A DNA stretch of 63,756 bases from an uncultured Lactobacillus sp. (GTDB lineage: Bacteria; Bacillota; Bacilli; Lactobacillales; Lactobacillaceae), in contig CAJLBJ010000006.1 in the NCBI GenBank assembly GCA_905204935.1, positions 1-63,756 on the forward strand, in the 5' to 3' direction. The position numbers and the translations under genes were made by a program. Shown here piece after piece: positions 10,484 through 19,517 of the stretch (position 1 is its first letter; every line of letters begins with the position of its first letter). Under the pieces are notes generated by a model. That model had not been told where the DNA came from. It saw only the letters and a list, made by a program, of their open reading frames with translations, and did no database searches.

Positions 10484-12361
10484 ATGACAAAAAGAGAGTT
10501 AAGGAATATGATGCCACGGAGTCGGGCACTAATCTTTATTTTTACAGATATTTTAAGTGTGATTGTGGCATATTTTTTTGCGTTATTAGTCAAGTTTGAT
10601 CTAGTTTATTCACATATTCCAAGTCAATACTTATTGGCCTTTAGACATGCGATGCCTTACTGGTGCATTATTACGATTTTAATTTTATTTGGCTTTAGAT
10701 TGTATCATAGTATCTGGACTTATGTTAGTGTGGCTGAACTTTACCGGATGGTGCAAGCTTATCTAGTTTTGATTCCAGTTTATTTTGGACTAGATATGTT
10801 ATTACATCTACATATGCCGCGTTCTTGGTACATTTTAGGATATATTTTTTCCTTTTTAGCACAATTTGGGATTCGAGTATCATATCGTTTAGCTCGTTTA
10901 TTATATATTCGGCATGAAAGTAACGGGGCACAACCAAGTACTGGTGATCGGGTGATGATTATCGGAGCTGGGGATGCTGGTAGTATGTTATTACGTGAGT
11001 TTAACAATAGTACGCAATTGAATAGTAAAGTTGTCTGCTTGATTGATGATAACCTTGAAAAAGTTGGTCGCATATTAAACGGTGTAATGGTTGTCGGAAC
11101 ACGTTATGATATTGTTGAGATGGCGCAAAAATATCAAGTTAATCGAATTGTAATTGCGATTCCACGAGCTAATACGCAAGAGAAAAAAGCTATCTTAGAT
11201 ATCTGTAAGAAGACAGGTTGTCGTTTACAGATTGTGCCAGGTTTATATCAGTTAATTAATGGTGATGTTCGGGTTCAAAAACTGCGTGATGTAGAAATTT
11301 CTGATCTTTTAGGGCGTGAACAAGTTAATATTAATAATGAAGAAGTTTTAAAGTTTATTAGTGGTAAAAATGTCTTAGTTACTGGTGGGGGCGGCTCCAT
11401 CGGAAGTGAGTTATGCCGTCAGATTGCCGCTCATAGTCCTAATCAACTGATAATTTTTGATATCTATGAAAATAATGCTTATGATATTCAACAAGAATTA
11501 CGCCGGAAATATCCAAATTTAAACTTAGTGACGCTAATTGGCTCTGTCCGCAATGATCATCGTTTAAATACAATTATGGCAAAATATCAACCAGAATATG
11601 TCTTTCATGCTGCAGCACACAAGCATGTGCCATTAATGGAAGATAGTCCTAATGAAGCAGTCAAAAATAATGTGATGGGAACATATAAAACCGCTAAAGC
11701 AGCTGCCGAACATGGAGTTAAGAAATTTATCTTGATTTCAACAGATAAAGCCGTTAATCCAACTAATATCATGGGAGCAACTAAGCGTATCTGTGAAATG
11801 ATTGTACAGATGATGGATCGTAAATATGCCGATACTGATTTTGCCGCCGTACGTTTCGGTAATGTGTTAGGGAGTAACGGGAGTGTGATTCCATTGTTTA
11901 AAAAACAAATTGCTGAAGGCGGACCGGTAACGGTGACAGATAAGAATATTATCCGTTACTTCATGACAATTCCAGAAGCAGTGTCATTGGTTTTACAAGC
12001 AGCCAACTATGCTCATGGTGGCGAAATCTTTGTCTTAGATATGGGTGAACCAGTTAAGATTGATGATATGGCACGCAACTTGATTCGTTTATCGGGTTAT
12101 AAACCAGATGTTGATATCAAGATTGAATACACTGGTCTACGCCCTGGTGAGAAGATGTATGAAGAACTCTTGATGGATGAAGAAGGCTTGACTGATACGG
12201 AAAACAAGTTAATTCATATTGGCCATCCAATTCAAATGGACGATGAATGGTTCGAACAACAAATCCATAAACTAGATGAAGCAAGTAAAAACGATAGCGA
12301 AGATATCAGAAAACTTGTGGCAGAAGTTGTGGATACGTATCATTACAAATCTGAAGCGTAG
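10484..12361 (+). CDS. Membrane-bound UDP-GlcNAc 4,6-dehydratase (CapD/PglF/EpsC type)
   Basis: This 625-residue protein starts with about four membrane helices. A CoA-binding-like Rossmann domain follows (VMIIGAGDAGSMLLREF), then a catalytic extended SDR domain with TGGGGSIGSELCRQI and STDKAVNPTNIMGATKR, where Met replaces the usual Tyr as in large 4,6-dehydratases. It should make a UDP-4-keto-6-deoxy sugar from UDP-GlcNAc. The PglE-like aminotransferase and PglC-like transferase downstream fit a bacillosamine-like route. The ATG at 10484 follows AAGGG; a GTG three codons upstream is less likely. Confidence 0.9.
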   Translation: MTKRELRNMMPRSRALIFIFTDILSVIVAYFFALLVKFDLVYSHIPSQYLLAFRHAMPYWCIITILILFGFRLYHSIWTYVSVAELYRMVQAYLVLIPVYFGLDMLLHLHMPRSWYILGYIFSFLAQFGIRVSYRLARLLYIRHESNGAQPSTGDRVMIIGAGDAGSMLLREFNNSTQLNSKVVCLIDDNLEKVGRILNGVMVVGTRYDIVEMAQKYQVNRIVIAIPRANTQEKKAILDICKKTGCRLQIVPGLYQLINGDVRVQKLRDVEISDLLGREQVNINNEEVLKFISGKNVLVTGGGGSIGSELCRQIAAHSPNQLIIFDIYENNAYDIQQELRRKYPNLNLVTLIGSVRNDHRLNTIMAKYQPEYVFHAAAHKHVPLMEDSPNEAVKNNVMGTYKTAKAAAEHGVKKFILISTDKAVNPTNIMGATKRICEMIVQMMDRKYADTDFAAVRFGNVLGSNGSVIPLFKKQIAEGGPVTVTDKNIIRYFMTIPEAVSLVLQAANYAHGGEIFVLDMGEPVKIDDMARNLIRLSGYKPDVDIKIEYTGLRPGEKMYEELLMDEEGLTDTENKLIHIGHPIQMDDEWFEQQIHKLDEASKNDSEDIRKLVAEVVDTYHYKSEA

Positions 12362-12377
12362 TTTTGAGGTGCTTTAA

Positions 12378-13337
12378 ATGAAATTACTGATTACTAGTGT
12401 AGGACGACGAGTTGAATTAGTTCAGGCATTAAAGAATGCAGCTATAGAGTTAAAAAAAGATGTTGAAATTATCGGTGCCGATATCTCGTTGACAGCACCG
12501 GCATTGATGTTTTGTGATAAAAAAATCCAAGTTTGTCGAATTGATGATAAAAATTATTTGCCTAGTTTGCTTGAGATATGCCGTACTGAAAAAATTGATT
12601 GCTTGATTCCAACGATTGATACTGATTTATTATTGTTAGCTAAGCATAAAGCAGATTTCGAAAAACAAGGAACAAAGGTGTTAATAGCTAGCTATGATAA
12701 GGTTAAATTATGTCGAGATAAGAACCTGACAGCTGATTACTTTATAAGCTTAGGATTAAAATCGCCGCAACCTGTTAATGATGCTAATGAATATACTGCT
12801 GGTTATCCAGCTTTTATCAAACCCAAGGATGGTAGTTCAAGTATCGATGCATACCGGGCAAATGATTTTTCTGAATTGATGACATATGCACAAAAGATAA
12901 AAGATTATGTGATTCAACCATTTATCTCAGGAAAAGAGTATACGATTGATATCTTTTGTGATTATGAAGGCAATCCTGTATACATTACACCACGGCAACG
13001 TTTAGCAGTACGGTCAGGTGAGGTCTTGAAAACACAAATTGCACAAGATGAAACGATGATTCAAGAAATGCAAACATTATTAGCTGATTATCGTCCATCA
13101 GGAGCAATTACAGTGCAGTTAATTCAAGATGAAAAAACGGGCGATAATTATTATATTGAAATTAATCCGCGTTTTGGTGGGGGAGCACCATTAAGCATGA
13201 AGGCGGGTGCTAATAGCGCTAAGGCATTGTTAGAGATGCTTAGTGGTAAGCAACTAACTTATCAACCTAAAGCTGCTAAAAATAACGCAATTTATTGTCG
13301 TTTTGATCAAAGTGTTTGTGTAAATGAGGGAGAATAG
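12378..13337 (+). CDS. ATP-grasp ligase in the amino-sugar cassette
   Basis: This 319-residue protein has the ATP-grasp fold. The N-terminal pre-ATP domain begins KLLITSVGRRVELVQAL, the nucleotide-binding segment includes AFIKPKDGSSS, and the metal-binding end is YYIEINPRFGGGAPL. Such enzymes join a carboxylate to an amine with ATP. In Neisseria PglB2 an ATP-grasp domain takes the place of the acetyltransferase and yields a glyceramido sugar. Its place between the 4,6-dehydratase and the PglC-like gene suggests that it acylates the 4-amino group here too. The acyl donor is not visible. Confidence 0.85.
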   Translation: MKLLITSVGRRVELVQALKNAAIELKKDVEIIGADISLTAPALMFCDKKIQVCRIDDKNYLPSLLEICRTEKIDCLIPTIDTDLLLLAKHKADFEKQGTKVLIASYDKVKLCRDKNLTADYFISLGLKSPQPVNDANEYTAGYPAFIKPKDGSSSIDAYRANDFSELMTYAQKIKDYVIQPFISGKEYTIDIFCDYEGNPVYITPRQRLAVRSGEVLKTQIAQDETMIQEMQTLLADYRPSGAITVQLIQDEKTGDNYYIEINPRFGGGAPLSMKAGANSAKALLEMLSGKQLTYQPKAAKNNAIYCRFDQSVCVNEGE

Positions 13338-13340
13338 TTG

Positions 13341-13967
13341 ATGATAACAATCAATAAACTTATAGAAACTACACAACATATTGATAGTTTAGATACCATT
13401 ATTTTTGATATGGATGATACCTTGTATGGCGAAAAAGAATATGTGCTTAGTGGTTATCATCAAATCGCACAAAAATTTCCTGAAATTAAAGATATGGAAG
13501 AATGTTTATGGCAAGCTTTTTTAGACGGTAAACCAGCAATTGATGCAGTTTTAGATGCTAAAGGGTTGGCAACGAAAGAAAATAAGGAACTTTGCCTACA
13601 GACGTATCGTTTTCAAATACCAGATATTCATCTTTATCCTGAAGCAAAAGAGCTTTTAACTACTTTAAAAGAGCAAGGCTTTAATTTAGGCTTGATAACC
13701 GATGGACGTCCTGAAGGTCAACGTGCAAAGATTAAGGCCTTGGGTTTGAGTTTTTATTTTGAAGAGATAATCATTACCGATGAATTAGGAGGAACTGATT
13801 TTCGTAAACCTAATTCATTAGCTTTTGAAATAATGAGCCAGCGCTTTAACTGTTCGTTTGAACAGATGTGTTATATTGGTGATAACTTAAATAAAGATTT
13901 TATCGCACCTGAAAAATTAGGTATGAAGTCTATTTATTTTAGAAATAAAGATGGTTTATATTTTTAA
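13341..13967 (+). CDS. HAD family phosphatase in the amino-sugar cassette
   Basis: This 208-residue HAD hydrolase shows all motifs: DMDDTLYG (nucleophile Asp), a Thr in GLITDGRP, Lys in DFRKPN and the acidic CYIGDNLNKD. It is of the phosphoglycolate/pyrimidine-nucleotidase type with a helical cap. The ATG at 13341, 8 bases after GGAG, is preferred over the TTG at 13338. It lies next to the ATP-grasp gene. A reasonable guess is that it supplies a small carboxylic acid such as glycerate from its phosphate for the ligase. That is inference only. Confidence 0.85.
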   Translation: MITINKLIETTQHIDSLDTIIFDMDDTLYGEKEYVLSGYHQIAQKFPEIKDMEECLWQAFLDGKPAIDAVLDAKGLATKENKELCLQTYRFQIPDIHLYPEAKELLTTLKEQGFNLGLITDGRPEGQRAKIKALGLSFYFEEIIITDELGGTDFRKPNSLAFEIMSQRFNCSFEQMCYIGDNLNKDFIAPEKLGMKSIYFRNKDGLYF

Positions 13968-13989
13968 GGGTAGAAAGGAGAGATGAAAA

Positions 13990-14598
13990 ATGTATGCTAA
14001 TTTTTTTAAGCGGCTATTTGATTTTATCCTTGCTTTACTAGCGGTTATCGTGTTGAGTCCAATCTTATTGATTGTAGCAGTCTTAGTTAGAACGAAACTG
14101 GGCTCTCCAGTTATTTTTAAACAAGAACGTCCAGGTTTGCATGGTAAAGTTTTTACCTTGTATAAATTTAGGACGATGACGGACGTTAAAGATGAAAATG
14201 GTGAGTTGTTACCAGATGAAGTTCGTTTGACTAAGTTTGGTAAATTGCTACGCTCAACAAGTTTAGATGAGTTACCAGAGTTTTTTAATATTGTTAAAGG
14301 TGATATGGCAATCGTAGGGCCACGACCTTTATTGGTTAGATATTTGCCACTTTATAATGAACATCAAAGACATCGTCATGATGTTCGTCCTGGTTTTACA
14401 GGTTATGCACAAGTAAATGGGCGTAATAGTATTTCATGGGAAGAAAAGTTTGATTTAGATGTGTATTATACGCAAAATGTGTCATTATTATTAGATATTA
14501 AGATTATTTTTAAAACGATAAAAGTTGTTTTAGTACGTGAGGGTATCTCAAGCGAAACTTCGGCAACGATGGAAGAGTTTATGGGTAGCAATAAATAA
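13990..14598 (+). CDS. PglC-like undecaprenyl-phosphate phosphoglycosyl transferase
   Basis: This 202-residue monotopic bacterial sugar transferase starts with a reentrant hydrophobic helix (about residues 10-35). It carries KFRTMTD, the catalytic Asp-Glu pair in [10 protein letters not shown], and GPRPLL. It transfers a sugar phosphate from a UDP sugar to undecaprenyl phosphate at the inner face of the membrane, the first committed step of the repeat unit. The short form without extra helices is typical for PglC-type enzymes acting on di-amino trideoxy sugars. AAGGAG precedes the ATG. Confidence 0.92.
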   Translation: MYANFFKRLFDFILALLAVIVLSPILLIVAVLVRTKLGSPVIFKQERPGLHGKVFTLYKFRTMTDVKDENGELLPDEVRLTKFGKLLRSTSLDELPEFFNIVKGDMAIVGPRPLLVRYLPLYNEHQRHRHDVRPGFTGYAQVNGRNSISWEEKFDLDVYYTQNVSLLLDIKIIFKTIKVVLVREGISSETSATMEEFMGSNK

Positions 14599-14620
14599 TT
14601 ACAAGAAAGAAGTAATAATC

Positions 14621-15790
14621 ATGGAATTTAAGAAATTTGATCAAAAAGTATGGTTGTCATCTCCTACAATGCATGGTGACGAAGAAAATTATGTTAAAGA
14701 AGCTTTTGATACTAATTGGGTATCTACTGTTGGTGCCAACTTGAACGAATTTGAAAAAGGTATGCGTGAATACATAGGTGTTGGGCATTCCGTGGCTTTA
14801 TCTGCGGGCACGGCTGCTTTACATTTAGCTGTTAAATTAGCCGGTGTTAAGCCAGGAGACAAGGTCTTTTGTTCAGATATGACCTTTGCTGCAACTGTTA
14901 ATCCGGTTGTTTACGAAAAAGGTGAACCAGTCTTTATCGACTGTGAACGTGATACATGGAACATGGATCCTGTTGCCTTAGAAAAAGCCTTTGAAAAATA
15001 TCCAGAAGTTAGAGTTGTTGTTGTCGCTAACTTATATGGAACACCAGCCAAATTAGAGCAAATTCGAGAAATTTGTGAACGACATGGTGCTATCTTAATC
15101 GAAGATGCTGCTGAATCTTTAGGTGCAACTTTAAATGGACGCCAAACAGGAACGTTCGGTCAATATAATGCCATTAGTTTTAACGGTAACAAGATTATTA
15201 CGACTTCTGGTGGTGGAATGTTACTATCAGATGACCAAGCAGCAATCGATAAGGCACGTTTTTGGTCAACACAAGCACGTGAAAATTATCCATGGTATCA
15301 ACATGAAGATATCGGTTATAACTATCGGATGTCAAATATTTTGGCGGGAATCGGCCGTGGCCAATTGCTTCATTTAGATGAACATATTGCACAAAAGACA
15401 GCTATCTACCATCGTTATAAGGAAGGCTTGAAAGATCTACCAATCACAATGAACCCATACATGGATAATATGCAACCTAACCACTGGTTGAGCTGTTTAT
15501 TGATTGACGAAGATGTCTTCAACGGTACAAGTCAAAAGTACAAACAAGTAAAACCAATGATGATTCAAGATCTATTGATGAGCTATAACGTTGAACCACG
15601 TCCAATCTGGAAACCAATGCACATGCAACCTGTCTTCTTACGTAACGAATATGTTAAAGCAGATGATCGTATTGATGTTGGAGCAGATATCTTTTCCCGT
15701 GGTCTATGCTTACCAAGTGATAATAAGATGACCACTGAGCAACAAGACATTATTATTGAAATGATTAAGAGTTGTTTTGAGGAGAAATAA
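14621..15790 (+). CDS. PLP aminotransferase, DegT/DnrJ/EryC1 (PglE-like)
   Basis: This 389-residue protein is a sugar aminotransferase. The PLP-binding Lys is in SFNGNKIITTSGGGM and the EDAAESLGA segment holds the cofactor-stacking Asp. It would place an amino group on C4 of the keto sugar made by the 4,6-dehydratase. The ATG at 14621 begins the family's normal N-terminus; the binding site upstream is weak (AAGAAAGAAG), which suggests coupling to the PglC-like gene 22 bases before. Confidence 0.92.
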   Translation: MEFKKFDQKVWLSSPTMHGDEENYVKEAFDTNWVSTVGANLNEFEKGMREYIGVGHSVALSAGTAALHLAVKLAGVKPGDKVFCSDMTFAATVNPVVYEKGEPVFIDCERDTWNMDPVALEKAFEKYPEVRVVVVANLYGTPAKLEQIREICERHGAILIEDAAESLGATLNGRQTGTFGQYNAISFNGNKIITTSGGGMLLSDDQAAIDKARFWSTQARENYPWYQHEDIGYNYRMSNILAGIGRGQLLHLDEHIAQKTAIYHRYKEGLKDLPITMNPYMDNMQPNHWLSCLLIDEDVFNGTSQKYKQVKPMMIQDLLMSYNVEPRPIWKPMHMQPVFLRNEYVKADDRIDVGADIFSRGLCLPSDNKMTTEQQDIIIEMIKSCFEEK

Positions 15791-15792
15791 GA

Positions 15793-16932
15793 GTGACAGA
15801 AATAAGTAAGAAAAAAATTCTTTTTGTTTCATCAGTTAGTGATTTTTATAAATTTATTTTAAATAACATGAAAATCTGTTTAGATTTGGGAATGGATGTA
15901 TCGTATGCATGCAATTTAAATACCCGTGCAGGAGAAGAATTGAAACAAGTCTGTACAGATTTAGGCATTCATCTATATCATGTAGAATTTGCTAGAAGTC
16001 CATATAGTAAACAAAATATCAAAGCTTATAAGCAATTAAAAGAATTAATTGAAAAAGAAAACTTTGATATTTTGGATACACATACACCTATGGCAAGTGT
16101 GATTTCAAGATGGATTTGCAAAAAAAGAGATATGAAAATTATGTATACCGCTCATGGTTTTCATTTCTTTAAAGGAGCTCCATTAAAAAATTGGGTGTTA
16201 TATTATCCAATTGAAAAATATCTTTCTAAGTATACAGATATTCTAATTACTATTAATAAAGAAGATTATCAACGAGCTAAAGATAATTTTAAGATGAAAC
16301 AATTAGAGTATATTCTAGGAGTGGGAATTGATGTCGAATATTTCAAAAATATGCAAGTTGACATAGAAAAAAAACGACATGAATTGGGTGTATCAGAGAA
16401 TCAGAAGATTTTGTTGTCAATTGGAGAACTTAATAATAATAAGAATCATAGAATTGTTATAGAAGCAATGCACAAATTGAATAATTCCAATATAGTATAT
16501 ATGATTGCGGGGATAGGAAGTAAAAAAGAAGAACTTCAAGCTTTGGCTACTAAATATGAATTAAGTGAGAACCTTAAATTATTAGGCTATCGTAAAGATG
16601 TTGCAGAATTATATAAAATTGCTGATGTTTTTGTATTTCCCTCAAAAAGAGAGGGACTATCAGTTTCATTAATGGAAGCTATATCCAGTGGGATTCCGTG
16701 TGTTGTGAGTGATATACGTGGAAATCATGATTTAATAGAAGACAATATAAATGGTTATACATTTAAAGTACGGAAAGAATGTAATATAGATTCTTTGGCA
16801 AAATGTATTAAGAATATTTTGAATAATAAAGATATTAGAAATAAATTTAGAACAAAGAATGTAGAAAAATCTAATGAATTTTCTAGAGCAATAATTGGTC
16901 AGAAAATGATAGAAATTTATCAACATTTGTAA
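15793..16932 (+). CDS. Glycosyltransferase family 4
   Basis: This 379-residue retaining GT-B enzyme has an N-terminal glycosyltransferase-4-like domain and a C-terminal group 1 domain with KREGLSVSLMEAISSGIP, the usual E-x7-E region. It resembles PglA/Cap-type transferases that add the second sugar after the bacillosamine-like primer. GTG at 15793 starts 8 bases after GGAG. Base composition begins to fall in this gene, marking the edge of the AT-rich block. Confidence 0.85.
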   Translation: MTEISKKKILFVSSVSDFYKFILNNMKICLDLGMDVSYACNLNTRAGEELKQVCTDLGIHLYHVEFARSPYSKQNIKAYKQLKELIEKENFDILDTHTPMASVISRWICKKRDMKIMYTAHGFHFFKGAPLKNWVLYYPIEKYLSKYTDILITINKEDYQRAKDNFKMKQLEYILGVGIDVEYFKNMQVDIEKKRHELGVSENQKILLSIGELNNNKNHRIVIEAMHKLNNSNIVYMIAGIGSKKEELQALATKYELSENLKLLGYRKDVAELYKIADVFVFPSKREGLSVSLMEAISSGIPCVVSDIRGNHDLIEDNINGYTFKVRKECNIDSLAKCIKNILNNKDIRNKFRTKNVEKSNEFSRAIIGQKMIEIYQHL

Positions 16933-16948
16933 AAGATAGGTGAAAACA

Positions 16949-17332
16949 GTGTTAAAATACTTAATTACAGGTGGAGCAGGCTTTATTGGTTCGAACTTTG
17001 CACACAAGGTAGTCGAAGAAGGTAATGAAGTTGTAATTGTCGATGATTTATCAATGGGCTTGGTTGAAAATATTCACGATTTACCAGACGAATAGTGTGT
17101 TTTTTATCAAGAATCGATTACCAATCATTGTTTTATGCAACAGTTATTAATTAAAGAAAAGTTTGATTATATTGTTTTATTAGCAGCAATAGCTAGTGTG
17201 GCTGATTCAGTTGAAAGACCATATGATACACATCTAGTTAATCAAGAAGCCAATATTCATGTTTTAGAAACATTTCTTATGAAATACAATCTATTTGTTG
17301 AAGAAATTAATAAAATTATATGTAGGAGTTAA
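16949..17332 (+). pseudogene. Decayed duplicate of the first epimerase gene
   Basis: From a GTG at 16949 the frame repeats the first third of the epimerase at 7226 (LITGGAGFIGSNFAHKVVEEG, LLAAIASVADSVERPYDTH). A TAG interrupts it at 17092-17094, and similarity stops near 17272 after VLETF. DNA identity to the 7226 gene is high in the aligned part. Two-thirds of the enzyme, including the YxxxK, is missing. It lies exactly where the AT-rich glycosyltransferase block starts and looks like a recombination scar. Confidence 0.85.
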
Positions 17333-17334
17333 TC

Positions 17335-18348
17335 ATGAAATTTTCTATAATTATTCCAGCTTACAATTGTGAACGTACGATTTCTAGAACTTTAGAATCA
17401 ATTTTATTTCAAACATTTAGGAATGATGTTGAAATTATTGTCGTTAATGACGGATCTACTGATTCAACTATTGATGTTTTACAGAAATATATAAAAAATA
17501 TTATTTTGATAAACAAAGAAAATGGTGGCAGTAGTAGTGCAAGAAATACAGGATTACGAAAAGCAAAAGGTGAGTATATATTATTTGCAGATTCAGATGA
17601 TATATGGAAAGAAAATTTGCTAGAAATAATAGAAAAAAAATTAATTAGAGGAATTGATTTATTAGTATTTGGGATAGAAAAAATTGTAAAAGATAAGGTG
17701 ATAAATAAGAGTAATTTGGTAGATAAAATATATTCACGAAAAGAAGTAGTTGAAAATTTTGATGACTTACTGACTTTTGGAGAAATAAACAGTCCTTTTA
17801 ATAAAGTTTATAAAAAAGATAAACTAATTAAAAATAATATTTTATTTGATGAAAATTTAATGCTAGGAGAAGATTTTCATTTTAATTTAGAATGTATATT
17901 GAAGGCAGATAATATACAATATATATCAGATATCTTGTATGAATATCATGTTGATAATTCAACACTTACTAAAAAGTATATAAAAAATTTTTATGATGAA
18001 AGATGTTATTCATTAGAAAAGACTAAAAATATATGTGAGAGAAATAAAATAGAATATAGTTTTTATGATATTTCAAAAATAAAAATTGTGTATAGCTCCA
18101 TTTTTAATTTACAGAATAAGAAATGTCCATATGCATATAGAGAAAAAATAAGGGAAATCAAACATATTAAGAGAGATTATGTGGAATATGTAGAAAATTC
18201 TAAAAGAACTTGTACGCTCAATTGGTATTTTTATATTTTACAATTGATGTTATTATATTTTACACCACCAATGTTATATTACGTAGCATTTATTTTAAAT
18301 AAAGCTAGATACAAAATTTCAGTAAAAGATAGAGGTATAAGTATTTGA
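17335..18348 (+). CDS. Glycosyltransferase family 2
   Basis: This 337-residue inverting GT-A enzyme starts KFSIIIPAYNCERTI, carries VVNDGSTDST and the metal-binding FADSDD, and has a short hydrophobic C-terminal stretch that may tether it to the membrane. GGAG precedes the ATG. It is the first intact gene of the very AT-rich block and would add one sugar to the lipid-linked repeat unit. Donor and acceptor are unknown. Confidence 0.88.
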   Translation: MKFSIIIPAYNCERTISRTLESILFQTFRNDVEIIVVNDGSTDSTIDVLQKYIKNIILINKENGGSSSARNTGLRKAKGEYILFADSDDIWKENLLEIIEKKLIRGIDLLVFGIEKIVKDKVINKSNLVDKIYSRKEVVENFDDLLTFGEINSPFNKVYKKDKLIKNNILFDENLMLGEDFHFNLECILKADNIQYISDILYEYHVDNSTLTKKYIKNFYDERCYSLEKTKNICERNKIEYSFYDISKIKIVYSSIFNLQNKKCPYAYREKIREIKHIKRDYVEYVENSKRTCTLNWYFYILQLMLLYFTPPMLYYVAFILNKARYKISVKDRGISI

Positions 18349-18371
18349 CATAGGGAGTGAGATAACTTTAA

Positions 18372-19517
18372 ATGGAAAAAATAAAAGTATTACAAATTGT
18401 TGGAAGCTTAAGAATAGGTGGCGCCGAAAACGTAGCAATGAATATTTATCGACATATTAATAGAGATAAATATGAATTTCATTATCTAGTATACGGTAAG
18501 GAAATTGGCGACTATGAAAAAGAAGTAGAAACAATGGGTGGAAAAGTGATCCATATTTCATATAAACCTAAAGTAATTGATTTAGAATATAGAAAAACAT
18601 TGGAAAAAATAATTGAAAAAAATGGACCATATGATATTGTTCATGCTCATATGATGTTTCATAATGGGAAAATTTTTTCTAGTTTGAAAAAATATAACAT
18701 ACCTTTGAAAATAAGTCATGCACATAGTACAGATGATGGTTCTGAGAAAAATAACTTATTAAGAAAGCTAATTAGAAAAGTATATACTTATGTCCAGAGA
18801 AGGAACATATTAAAATATGCCAATTGTTATATTGCATGTGGTGATAAAGCTGGAGAATATCTTTATGGTAAGAAATTATATCATAGTCAAGGAATTTTAG
18901 TAAGAAATGGGATAAACATTGAAGAATATACGTTTAATTTTAATAATAGAAAATTTTTGAGAAACTTATGTGGTTTAGAGAATAATATTGTTATAGCAAT
19001 TATAGGACATTTAGAAATGGTTAAGAATCATAGTTACGCAATAAAGATTTTTAAAAACATTCATGATAAAATCCCTAATTCTAGATTATTGATATTTGGT
19101 GAAGGAAAATTAAAGAATAACTTACAACAACAAATATTTGATAATAATTTACAAGATGTTACAAAATTTATGGGAAATGTTAATAACGTCAATGAATGGC
19201 TCCAAGCTATAGATATTTTGTTAATGCCATCATTATTTGAGGGAGTACCTTTGACTTTGATTGAAGCTCAAACAGCAGGAGTAAGATGCTTTGTATCAGA
19301 AAATATTTCAAAAGAAGTTAAAATTACAGACTTACTCACATTTATTTCTATTGAAGAGGAAAATATTCAAGAGTGGACAAATGCTGTTGTTTCATGTAGG
19401 CTCGAGTATAATCGTAATTTATATAGTAAAAAAGTAATAGAAAAGGGTTATGGTATTGATGAAAACATTGATATAATTAAGAGAATATATAACTTTATTG
19501 GAGATAAAGATGAATAG
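18372..19517 (+). CDS. Glycosyltransferase family 4/1 (EpsF-like)
   Basis: This 381-residue GT-B enzyme begins KVLQIVGSLRIGGAENVAMN, the glycine-rich donor-domain start typical of EpsF-type transferases, and carries SLFEGVPLTLIEAQTAG as the E-x7-E region. GGGAGTGAG lies upstream of the ATG. Its end overlaps the wzy start by 8 bases, so the two are translationally coupled. Confidence 0.88.
   Translation: MEKIKVLQIVGSLRIGGAENVAMNIYRHINRDKYEFHYLVYGKEIGDYEKEVETMGGKVIHISYKPKVIDLEYRKTLEKIIEKNGPYDIVHAHMMFHNGKIFSSLKKYNIPLKISHAHSTDDGSEKNNLLRKLIRKVYTYVQRRNILKYANCYIACGDKAGEYLYGKKLYHSQGILVRNGINIEEYTFNFNNRKFLRNLCGLENNIVIAIIGHLEMVKNHSYAIKIFKNIHDKIPNSRLLIFGEGKLKNNLQQQIFDNNLQDVTKFMGNVNNVNEWLQAIDILLMPSLFEGVPLTLIEAQTAGVRCFVSENISKEVKITDLLTFISIEEENIQEWTNAVVSCRLEYNRNLYSKKVIEKGYGIDENIDIIKRIYNFIGDKDE

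Noticed and set aside
17135..17332. Separate 65-codon gene
   Set aside because: It is the continuation of the decayed epimerase after its nonsense codon, not an independent gene.
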